A DNA stretch of 64,000 nucleotides, taken from NCBI RefSeq assembly GCF_000186865.1, contig NW_008705565.1, positions 714,440 through 778,439 on the forward strand. Direction: 5' to 3'. The stretch is from Aureococcus anophagefferens (Eukaryota; Sar; Pelagophyceae; Pelagomonadales; Pelagomonadaceae). Shown here in pieces: positions 23,738 through 31,475 of this stretch (within the stretch, counting starts at the first letter, position 1; each line of letters opens with the position of its first letter). A program made the position numbers and the translations under genes. Under the pieces are notes generated by a model, which had not been told where the DNA came from, ran no database searches, and worked only from the letters and a program-made list of their open reading frames with translations.

Positions 23738-25396
23738 CTAATAGGTGACGCTCGAGGAGGCCTTGGCGTCGTCGTCGAGCTTCGCGTAGAACTCGGCCTG
23801 GCGCGCGAGCTCGGCGTCGAGCTGCGCCCGGAGCCGCGCGATGCGGTCGGGGCTCGCGGGCTCGGAGACGCCCCAGTCGCCGAACTCCGGGTGGGAGCCC
23901 CAGGCCGCGCAGTTGCGCCGCGCGCCGCCGCCGCCGCGCGCGGCGTGGCCCGCGGGCATGGCCGACGGGTGCTGCGGCGTCGCGACGCACGACGCGGGCT
24001 CGCCGGCCGAGAGGCGGCCGGCGGCCGGCGGGTGCTGGGGCGTGAAGGAGCGGCGGCCGCCCGACGACGCGGAGCCCGCCGTCGACGGGTGGGACCGCGG
24101 CGGCGCGCTCGCGCGGCCCTCGCGGCGCGGCGCGCCGGGCGTCTCCGACGGGAGGCCCTTGGCGGCGCGCTCCGGCCGCGGGCTCGCCTTCGCGTCGGCC
24201 GCGGCGTCGCCCCGGTCCTCGGCCTTGCCGTCGTCGTCGAACTCCGAGAAGGACGGGAAGAGCGGGAGCCGCGGCCGCCGCCCCGCGGGCCGCGAGTCGC
24301 GGCGGCCCGCGTCCGACGCGTCCGAGGGCCGGCCGCCGAAGCCGCCCCGCCCCGGCGGCGCGGCTAAGGTCCAGTCCGACGCGCAGGACATGCGCCGCGA
24401 GTCGCGGCGGTCGTCGACGCCCCGGCTCGCCGTCGTCGCCGCCGTGCCGAGGGAGAAGCGCGTCGCGGAGAAGAGGTCGGACCCGCGCTGCGAGTCGGGC
24501 GCCGCGCGCGACGTCGCCGCGGAGTCGAAGCTCAGCATGCGAAAGTCCGGCGCGCGCGTCGCGGGCGCCGCGGCGACCTGGGCGCTGTCCCAGGACCTCG
24601 CGCGCGCGTCGTAGCGGCCCGGCGTCATGAGCGTCTCCGCGCGGCGGAGCGCGGAGCCCTCGTCGAGGCTGTTGGGCCGCGGCCGGTCCTCGGGCGCCGC
24701 GTCGACGGTCGAGAACGACGAGCTCCGCGACCCGAGGCTGCTCGTGAGCTGGAGGCCCCCGGCCATGCGGTCCACGAGGGAGTCGCAGCGCGCCAGCGCG
24801 TTGCCCCGGTGGAGCGGCGGCGGCGGCGGCGGCGGGCTGTCGGCCGCGCCCGACGGGCTCTCGGTCCGCGCGAGCACGAGCGGCCGCGGCGGCGTGTCGC
24901 GCTCCGTGTCGTCGGACTGGTCGGACGCGCCGTCGCCGCCGAGGCCGCCGGGCCCGCTCGCTAAAGCCGCCATGGCGTCCCTGAGCTTTCCCACGACGCC
25001 GCGGTCCGCGTGGTACGGGATGCCCGCGACGCCCGCGGCGCCGTCGCGCGAGCTCGCGGTGATGCCCTTGAGCCCGAGCCGCTCGCAGAGCGCGGCGACG
25101 CGCGCGCTGCGCCGCCGGCTCCAGGACCCGTCGGCGCGCACGACGCGCCCGCCGTCGCGCGCCGCGCCGCCCGCGTCCTCGTCCGCGCGCCGCAGCGACT
25201 CGAAGAGCCAGCTCCGGTCCGCGGCCGTCGCGCGCCGCAGCACGCGCGCGAGCATCTCCGGCGTGCTGTTCCGCGGCGCGTCGCCGTCGTAGCGCTTCGC
25301 GCTCGGCCGCTCCCGCTTCCGGTTCGTGATCGTCCCCAGGGGCCGGTCCTCCGACGTCGGCCGCGCCTTCCGGGCGCGGAGCCGGCCCTCGTACAT
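23738..25396 (-). CDS. Unknown low-complexity Ser/Arg/Pro-rich protein
   Basis: 552 residues from the ATG at 25396; the open frame continues upstream but through non-coding-looking sequence. An N-terminal segment (about 30-120) is less repetitive and contains EMLARVLRRA and WLFESLRRADED, so it may fold. The remainder is Ser/Arg/Pro/Asp-rich and probably disordered, with many potential phosphorylation sites (RxxS type), FTPQHPPAAGR and ATPQHPSA near-repeats, and a short C-terminal helix. No family is recognised. The open frame and codon bias support a real gene. Convergent with the MT-GNAT gene, 39 bp away. Confidence 0.55.
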   Translation of the reverse strand: MYEGRLRARKARPTSEDRPLGTITNRKRERPSAKRYDGDAPRNSTPEMLARVLRRATAADRSWLFESLRRADEDAGGAARDGGRVVRADGSWSRRRSARVAALCERLGLKGITASSRDGAAGVAGIPYHADRGVVGKLRDAMAALASGPGGLGGDGASDQSDDTERDTPPRPLVLARTESPSGAADSPPPPPPPLHRGNALARCDSLVDRMAGGLQLTSSLGSRSSSFSTVDAAPEDRPRPNSLDEGSALRRAETLMTPGRYDARARSWDSAQVAAAPATRAPDFRMLSFDSAATSRAAPDSQRGSDLFSATRFSLGTAATTASRGVDDRRDSRRMSCASDWTLAAPPGRGGFGGRPSDASDAGRRDSRPAGRRPRLPLFPSFSEFDDDGKAEDRGDAAADAKASPRPERAAKGLPSETPGAPRREGRASAPPRSHPSTAGSASSGGRRSFTPQHPPAAGRLSAGEPASCVATPQHPSAMPAGHAARGGGGARRNCAAWGSHPEFGDWGVSEPASPDRIARLRAQLDAELARQAEFYAKLDDDAKASSSVTY

Positions 25397-25711
25397 GTTT
25401 TTTTTTGTGCGCAGGGGGTGTTTGGGGTCACTCGTACTCCGTGTGGCCGTCGAGATCGGGGGAGAGCCTCGAGCGCCGGCGCGTCGACGCCAAGTGTCGA
25501 CGCGAGCGCAAAGCAAACTGGGCGCGTCGTTAGGCTCGATCGGAGGCTTGCGCTGAAGCCTGAACGTCAAGTTGCCGAGATGGTTGACATCGATTCGGAG
25601 GCGTGCGCAGGCGCGCATCCCCACAGAGACTGCTCCTTCGAGATCCTTCGTACCTAGACTAAGACCCAAGGCGTGGGAGCCCCTCATCCTTCGCCATATC
25701 TTAGCGACGAC
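25397..25711. other. 315-bp intergenic region
   Basis: Lies upstream of the minus-strand unknown gene and downstream of the PH-domain gene. It contains a T-run next to the ATG at 25396 and lower-GC sequence after that. No tRNA-like fold or gene was seen. Confidence 0.5.
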
Positions 25712-28153
25712 TCAGTTCGCGGGCCGGACGGGGGCGCCGAGCTTCGCGAGCGCCTTCTTGAAGCGGCGCGCCTTGAGCCGCGGCATGTTCGAGGCCTGGA
25801 TGAGCTCGTCGGCGTCGTCGTCGGTCATCTCGAGGAGGTCGTGGATGTCCGTCGCGACGGCGAGGACGTGGTCCACGTAGTTCTCGAGGCCCGTCTCGTT
25901 GCACCACACGAGCAGCCGCTCGTCGGGCCGCGGCGGCGTGACCTCCGGCGTCGCGTCGGCCACGCGCGCGCGCGCGGCGCCGGCCTCGGCCCGGAGCCGG
26001 TCGCGCGCCGCGTCCGCCTCCGTGCGCGNNNNNNNNNNNNNNNNNNNNNNNNNNNNNNNNNNNNNNNNNNNNNNNNNNTAGAGACGCGCGCTCTTGGGCC
26101 TCGGAAGCGAGCCGCGCGGCCTCGGCCTCTCGGCCTCGCGGCGCGCGGACGCGGCGACGAGCCGAGCCGCGGCCTCGGCGGCTTCCGCCGAGGCGCGCGC
26201 CGACGCGGCCGCGCGCTCCTCCGATTCGGCGCGAGCCACGGCGGCCGCGTGCGCGAAGGCCCCGGCCTGCTCCTCGCTCACGCGGCCCGACGACGTCGCG
26301 CTCTCGAGGAGGGAGCGGTCCGACGCCTCGCGCTCGGCGCGCGCCGCGGTGACCTCGGCGTCGAAGAGCGCGCGGCGCCGCGCCTCCTCCGCCGCGGCCG
26401 ACTGCTGCCGCTCGAGCGACGCGCGGCGCGCGGCCGTGCCCTGCCGCGACAGTTGGTCCGCGTAGGCCGCCGCGTCGCGCCGCACGGTGTCTTCCAGGGC
26501 CCGCTCCCGGGACGCGCGGCGCCCGGCGGAGTCGCGCGTCGCGAGCCGCGCGGCCGCCGCCGCCGCGGCCTCCCGGGCCTCGCGCGCCGCGAGCTCCTTC
26601 GCGTCGGCCTCCGCGGCCTCCGCCAGCGCGATGGACCGCGCGGCGTCGAGGTCCGAGGCGCCCGGCGAGTCGGAAGGCAGGCGCATGAAGGGGTCGCCGT
26701 CCTCCGCGGGCGCGAGGATCGCCGCGAGCAAACCCTCGTCCTCGAGCTCCTGGATCGCGTCGTAGGCCCCCAAAAGCTCGTCGCCGAGCGAGAGGCAGGG
26801 CAGCGCGTAGGCCCGGCCCGCGAAGGCCTCGAGCTGGCGGCGGCGCCGCGGCGCGATGTCCAGGTAGACGGTCTCGTAGCGCTTGCCCTTGGACGCGAGG
26901 AGGTGGCCGAGGCGCCGCTCCGCGGACTCGGCCATGGCGCTCGCGTTCGTGCTCGACGCCCAGACGACGAGCAGGGGGCCGAGGGCCGTCGCGAGCGAGT
27001 CGAGGCTCTCGGACCGCGCGCGCTGGCGCTGGGCCGCCGCGCGCGCGGCCGCGTGCGACGGGAACGGCGCGCCCGAGGGCTTCGGCGACGCCGGGCCCGA
27101 CGGCCGCGCCGCGAGCGGCGCCGGCGGCGCCGGCGGCAGGTCGCGGGGCACGCGCGCCGACGGTGACCGCGCGACCGCCGCGCGCGCCGACGGCGACGGC
27201 AGCGACCGCGCGGACGGCGACGGCGCGGACAACGTGCTCGGCCGCTCGTCCCAGTAGGCGTCGAGGAGCGCGGGGCGGCTCACGAGGATGGCCACCGTGT
27301 CCCCCACGCGGACGCGGCGGTCGCCGAGGCGGCTCAGCACGCGCTCCTTGGGCCAGTTGGAGATGTCGTCGTCGCCGACGCCGACGAGGACGTCGCCCTT
27401 GAGGAACGCGACGGGCGCGGACTGGAGCCATTTGGACACTCCCGGCGAGTGGTCGTGGACCTTGACGGGGAAGACGAGGGGCGCGGGCGCGCTGAGCTTG
27501 AGCTGGCCCGTGACCTTGTCCGGCACGACGCGGAGCCCGAGGCCCTCGTCCTTGCTTTTCGTCGCGAGGCCCCGGAAGGTGCAGGCGCCGTGCCTCTTCG
27601 CGTCCTCGCGCTGTTTTCGGGAATAGAGGATGGACGCGCGCGCCGCGTCGTGGCGCGGCGACGGGCCCGCGGCGGCGTAGGCGCTCTGGATCGCCTCGAG
27701 CGAGAAGCTCGCCTTCATCGACGGCGTCACGAGCTCGCCGGGCGTCGCGAGGCCGAGCGCGTAGTAGTCGTCCTCCGTGTCGACGCACCGGCGCCGGGGG
27801 CCGAAGTTGGGCACGTGGCCGTGCGACGCGTACTCTAGGGCCTCGACCCAGAGGCGCTTTTGCGTCGCGTCCTCCGCGCGGAGGATGAGCTCCTTCGAGT
27901 CCTTCGACGGCTTGACCCAGAAGAGGTGCTCCTTGCCGTGCGCGTCGGGGAGGTCCGCGACCTCCGCGCCGAGGAGCTCCACGGTGCCCTTGGCCTTGCC
28001 CGCGGGGCGGCCCGCGCCGTCGAAACTCGGCTCGAAGTAGGAGAGCGTCGTCTTCTCGAGGAGGAAGTAGCGCTCGAGCCAGTTCTTCCGCCCGAGCTTG
28101 AACGTCGACGACCCGAGGCCGCTGCCGCCCTTTTTCGAGAGGAAGCCGTCCAT
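25712..28153 (-). CDS. PH-PDZ-like-glutaredoxin-like-coiled coil-SAM scaffold protein, interrupted by an assembly gap
   Basis: Start at 28153 (MDGFLSKKGG). In order: a PH domain (1-120, with the closing Trp in a RLWVEALEY helix); a PDZ-like segment with GDVLVGVGDDDISNWP; a Pro/Ser-rich linker; a glutaredoxin/SH3BGR-like fold (VVWASSTNASA...YETVYLDI...LPCLSLGDELLG) lacking an obvious CxxC; an Ala/Arg/Glu-rich coiled coil; and a C-terminal SAM domain with LVWCNETGLENYVD. The frame agrees on both sides of the 50-N gap at 26029-26078, but the true gap length is unknown. It is probably a lipid-binding signalling scaffold. Divergent from a second PH-domain gene. Confidence 0.72.
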   Translation of the reverse strand: MDGFLSKKGGSGLGSSTFKLGRKNWLERYFLLEKTTLSYFEPSFDGAGRPAGKAKGTVELLGAEVADLPDAHGKEHLFWVKPSKDSKELILRAEDATQKRLWVEALEYASHGHVPNFGPRRRCVDTEDDYYALGLATPGELVTPSMKASFSLEAIQSAYAAAGPSPRHDAARASILYSRKQREDAKRHGACTFRGLATKSKDEGLGLRVVPDKVTGQLKLSAPAPLVFPVKVHDHSPGVSKWLQSAPVAFLKGDVLVGVGDDDISNWPKERVLSRLGDRRVRVGDTVAILVSRPALLDAYWDERPSTLSAPSPSARSLPSPSARAAVARSPSARVPRDLPPAPPAPLAARPSGPASPKPSGAPFPSHAAARAAAQRQRARSESLDSLATALGPLLVVWASSTNASAMAESAERRLGHLLASKGKRYETVYLDIAPRRRRQLEAFAGRAYALPCLSLGDELLGAYDAIQELEDEGLLAAILAPAEDGDPFMRLPSDSPGASDLDAARSIALAEAAEADAKELAAREAREAAAAAAARLATRDSAGRRASRERALEDTVRRDAAAYADQLSRQGTAARRASLERQQSAAAEEARRRALFDAEVTAARAEREASDRSLLESATSSGRVSEEQAGAFAHAAAVARAESEERAAASARASAEAAEAAARLVAASARREAERPRPRGSLPRPKSARLXXXXXXXXXXXXXXXXXXRTEADAARDRLRAEAGAARARVADATPEVTPPRPDERLLVWCNETGLENYVDHVLAVATDIHDLLEMTDDDADELIQASNMPRLKARRFKKALAKLGAPVRPAN
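26029..26078. other. Assembly gap (50 N)
   Basis: Fifty consecutive N inside the coiled-coil region of the PH/SAM gene. The round number suggests a placeholder, so length and frame across it are not certain. Confidence 0.99.
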
Positions 28154-28166
28154 GTTTTGCCTCGAC

Positions 28167-28317
28167 GCGTCTCTAAACGTAGGGGGCGACCACCGATGTC
28201 GGCGGCGAATCCTGTTGGCAACAGTGTTGCTGAGCGAGCGTGTTTGTGGCAGCGCCGTGAGCATCGTGAGCGCCGCCTGTTCCTTTTCGCCTTGAGGCGT
28301 CTCTAAACGTAGGGGGC
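28167..28317. repeat. 21-bp direct repeat, two copies in the divergent PH-gene promoter
   Basis: The 21-bp sequence starting GCGTCTCTAAACGTAGGG (full copies at 28167-28187 and 28297-28317) occurs twice, 130 bp apart and in the same orientation. It lies between the starts of two divergent PH-domain genes and could be a regulatory element or a relic of duplication. Confidence 0.9.
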
Positions 28318-28378
28318 CCGGGAGGAACCGCGGGCTGTTCCTTTCGCCATCGGCGTTCGCGGACGCCCCCTGGCCGCG

Positions 28379-29455
28379 ATGGAATCGTTCAAGAGCATGG
28401 AGGGGTACCTGCACAAGAAGGGCGGCTCCAAGAGCAAGACGAGCGGGAGTTTCAGCCTCCTCGGCCGGCGCAACTGGACGCACCGCTACTTCTGCCTCGA
28501 GGGGGCGGAGCTCACGTACTGGAAGACGACGGGGGGCAAGCGCTTGTCCGCCCCCCAGGGCCGCGTCGTGCTCGGCGAGGCGGAGCTGCTCGACGCGACG
28601 ATCGACGGCCGCGACCACGCGTTCGCGATCAAGAAGCCCTCCGGAGCGATCGTCTGGTTGCAGGCGGAGTCCGCGGCGTCCAAGGCGCTCTGGCTCGACG
28701 CGCTCGCCAAGGCCTGCGCGGCGCGCGCGAGCATCGACCTCCCGAAGGTGTCCCCCGGGCGGCTCTCCGACGCGTCGGCGCCGTCGCCGACGCGGCCGCC
28801 GGCCCCGTCGCTCGACTTCGGGTCCGACTTCGACGTCTCGGGCGGCGAGGAGGACAAGGACGGCGGCTGGCGAAACGACGAGGACCGGCGCACGCCGAGC
28901 CCGCACGCGCCGGCCGTGGCCGTCGCGCCGCCGCCGCCCGCGGCGCGCGCGGGCTCGACGCCGCCGCGGCCCAAGGCGCCGCCGAACACGCCCGAGGTCT
29001 TCACGGCGCACGCCGCGGCCGCGCGCGCCGCGACGGGCGCCGCCGCCGAGGAGGCGGCGCTCATCGACCGCCTCGAGGCGGCCCTGCCGTCCCTCGAGCC
29101 GAGCCCGCGGTCGTCGGCCGCCGAGAGCCCCCGCGAGTCCGCCGCGCGCCGCAGCGTCGAGTCGTCGGACTCCGCGTCGTCGACGCCGGCGAAGGACAGC
29201 TTCCGCTTGAGCCTCGCGGAGAGCGACTTCGAGTACAGCGCGCGCCGCGGCAGCGTCGAGCCCGCGCCCGCCGCGGACCGCCTCCCGACGCCCGAGCCGC
29301 CCGCGTCGCCCGCGCCGCCGCCGCCCGCCGCCGCCGACGAGGACCTCCCGCTGCCCCCCGCGGCCGCCGCGCGGCTCGCGGCGCTCGAGGCCAAGGCCCC
29401 GGGCGCGGGCGACTCGTCGCGCCTGAGCCTCGCGGACTCGGAATTCGAGTTCTGA
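28379..29455 (+). CDS. PH-domain protein with disordered C-terminus
   Basis: 358 residues. The PH domain (about 7-115) begins MEGYLHKKGG and has the conserved Trp in the C-terminal helix (KALWLDALAK). It should bind phosphoinositides or proteins at membranes. An Ala/Pro/Ser-rich region follows with short repeated units FRLSLAESDFEY and SRLSLADSEFEF near the end, possibly ligand or phosphorylation motifs. An in-frame ATG at 28400 could also be the start. The PH domain resembles that of the divergent neighbour, which suggests an inverted duplication. Confidence 0.75.
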   Translation: MESFKSMEGYLHKKGGSKSKTSGSFSLLGRRNWTHRYFCLEGAELTYWKTTGGKRLSAPQGRVVLGEAELLDATIDGRDHAFAIKKPSGAIVWLQAESAASKALWLDALAKACAARASIDLPKVSPGRLSDASAPSPTRPPAPSLDFGSDFDVSGGEEDKDGGWRNDEDRRTPSPHAPAVAVAPPPPAARAGSTPPRPKAPPNTPEVFTAHAAAARAATGAAAEEAALIDRLEAALPSLEPSPRSSAAESPRESAARRSVESSDSASSTPAKDSFRLSLAESDFEYSARRGSVEPAPAADRLPTPEPPASPAPPPPAAADEDLPLPPAAAARLAALEAKAPGAGDSSRLSLADSEFEF

Positions 29456-29587
29456 GCGAAGATCCGCGTAAACCCCAAAGTCGATTACGCCGAGGGCAGT
29501 AATGAACTTCGAGTTCTCAGTTCTGTCTCGGAGAAGACCCGGCTGTATGTGAGATCTACGCGCCCGCGGTGCACCAAAAGAGGACGC

Positions 29588-30535
29588 TTACGCCGAGGGC
29601 AGCGCCGCGCGCAGCCGCGCGAGCGTCGCGCGGCAGCTGCCGCTCTCGAGGACCGGCGGGCGGTCGCGGCAGTCGCCCGCGGCGTAGGAGTAGCCGCGGA
29701 TGCCGACGAACTCCATGTCGACGTTCGGCTCCGCGTGGTCGTCGCCGAACTCGGCCATGCGGTCCTCGGCGTCGACGAGGGCGACGACGAGGCCCCGGAC
29801 CGCGCGCGGGAAGCGCAGCGCCGCCTCGACCGCGCCGCGCTCCCTCTCCCCCCGGCGCCGCGCGCGGACGCCGGCCTTGTCGTAGAACGCGAAGACGGCC
29901 ACGGGAAAAAAGTCCGCGTCGTCGTCGTCGCCGACCAGCTCGACGACGTCGCCCTCGGGCCCCCGCGTCGTCCGCACCGCGGCGCCCAGACTCCCGACGG
30001 AAAAGCCCGGCGCGTCGTCCTCGCCGTCCGGCGCGGCGCCGGCGCCGAAGCCCGCGGCGAGCGCGTCGTCGCCGACGAGCGACGGCGCGAGGGCCGCCAC
30101 GTCCGCCGCCGCCGCGGCGATGCGACGCCGGAGCGGCCCGCCGTCGCGCAGGTCCCGGGGCTCGGGGCAGCGGCGGCAGCCGAAGAGTACGCCCGTGCGG
30201 GCCGGGCACGAGTAGGACGCGGGCCGCCGCACGACGAGGCCCGTGGCGATGGCCGTCGACGGCGTCGCGGCCGCCGCCGCGGCGTTGGCCGCCGCGGCGC
30301 CCGCGGCGACGGCGCCGTCCGCGTCGACGCCGCCGGCCGACTCGACCGAAACGTCGCCGAAGGGCGGCTCGCGCCACCGCGGCGGGATCTCGCCGTCGTC
30401 GAGCGTCCCGACGGCGTCGCCGCGGCCCGCCGCGGCGGCCTCGACGGCGTCGCAGCGCGCGCGGATCGCGCCGAGCGCCGCCGCCTGCGCGTCCGGGTCC
30501 CGGACGTCGCGGACCATCTCGCGCCTACCAAGCAT
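29588..30535 (-). CDS. Unknown protein, possibly the 3' exon of the upstream F-box ORF
   Basis: 315 residues in a frame with typical protein composition: acidic loops, hydrophobic core patterns such as FFPVAVFAFYD, and several Cys in YSCPARTGVLFGCRRCPEP that may bind metal. No family recognised. The ATG at 30535 overlaps the stop of the F-box ORF by 11 bp. A GT-AG intron at 30585-30525 (61 nt) would join the two in frame and make one F-box protein. I cannot decide between one gene and two from the sequence alone. Confidence 0.5.
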   Translation of the reverse strand: MLGRREMVRDVRDPDAQAAALGAIRARCDAVEAAAAGRGDAVGTLDDGEIPPRWREPPFGDVSVESAGGVDADGAVAAGAAAANAAAAAATPSTAIATGLVVRRPASYSCPARTGVLFGCRRCPEPRDLRDGGPLRRRIAAAAADVAALAPSLVGDDALAAGFGAGAAPDGEDDAPGFSVGSLGAAVRTTRGPEGDVVELVGDDDDADFFPVAVFAFYDKAGVRARRRGERERGAVEAALRFPRAVRGLVVALVDAEDRMAEFGDDHAEPNVDMEFVGIRGYSYAAGDCRDRPPVLESGSCRATLARLRAALPSA

Positions 30536-31196
30536 GACGGTGACGATTTCTCATTGGTTTCCCACCCCAAATCTCTCGAAAAGACCGCAGGACGCTGATC
30601 TCCCGCAGCCAGCCCTGCGCGTCCATCGCGCGCGCGATTTCGTAGAACGTGAGTTCGAGCGCGAGCGGCGGCTCGGCATCTAAACCGTTCTCCAGGAAGT
30701 CGTCGCCGAGCAGGCGGCCCGCGACCCGCAGGCGCTCGAGCATCCAGTCGCGGTCGTCGTCCCGGGACGCGTCCGGCGCGTCGCCCTCGAAGACGGCCGC
30801 GCAGAGCACGAGGCGGCGCGTCGCGGCGCTGCTGTAGACGAACCAGGGCTCGGGCCGGAACAGCGCGTCGACCCAGTAGGCCATCTGGCCGTCGTCGACG
30901 CCGCCGTCCGTCGCCAGCCCCCGGAACGCGAGCGGCTCGCCGCCGCCGAGCACGCGCTCGCGGAAGAGCCGCAGCGCGGCGAGCGTCCGCAGCGCGCAGC
31001 GCGCGTAGCGGCAGCGCGCGTCGGCGGGCGCGAGTTTCAGGCCGCCGTGCTCGCGCCGCACGGCCTCGCCCCAGAGGAAGGCGTCGCTCTCCAGGGCCTC
31101 GAGGACGGACGTGCCCAGGCCCGTGAGCAGCACGGTCTCGCGCGCGCGCAGGAACGCGCAGACCTTGGCGAGGCAGTCGCTCGGCAGCGCGAGCAT
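30525..31196 (-). CDS. F-box-like protein (N-terminal part or complete)
   Basis: 223 residues from the ATG at 31196 (an in-frame ATG at 31223 adds nine). The first about 45 residues fit an F-box: LALPSDCLAKVCAFL, then LLTGLGTSVLE and W-x-EAVRRE. F-boxes bind Skp1 in SCF ubiquitin ligases. The rest is helical and of unknown type, with WLREISVLR near the end. The last residues before the TAG are basic and look like intron translation. If the 61-nt intron is real, the protein continues into the downstream ORF. Confidence 0.6.
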   Translation of the reverse strand: MLALPSDCLAKVCAFLRARETVLLTGLGTSVLEALESDAFLWGEAVRREHGGLKLAPADARCRYARCALRTLAALRLFRERVLGGGEPLAFRGLATDGGVDDGQMAYWVDALFRPEPWFVYSSAATRRLVLCAAVFEGDAPDASRDDDRDWMLERLRVAGRLLGDDFLENGLDAEPPLALELTFYEIARAMDAQGWLREISVLRSFREIWGGKPMRNRHRHAW

Positions 31197-31475
31197 TGGT
31201 CTTTGATGCTTTTGGCGCTGCACCTAGGCCACAGCTCCAGCTCCCATCATGGCGCCGGGTTGCCTGGCCACCTTGTCAGACTTTGCCATGCCTCGTGCCT
31301 GCGCGGCCACGGGCGGGGGTCCGAGACCGGCGCCGCGACTCCGCGAGGCAGGCGTCGAGGCCCGCGACGCCGCCCGCGACGCGGCGCCGGACATCGTCGC
31401 CGACCCACACGCGCAACCCCAAAAGAGACACCGCCGCCCGAAGCGATCGCTTTAAGAGCCCTTTACGAGCCGCCT

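Noticed and set aside
23738..25396. Plus-strand frames over the Ser-rich unknown gene
   Set aside because: Both strands are open, but the minus strand has the more plausible start context and N-terminal helix. The plus frames are Arg/Pro/Gly-rich throughout.
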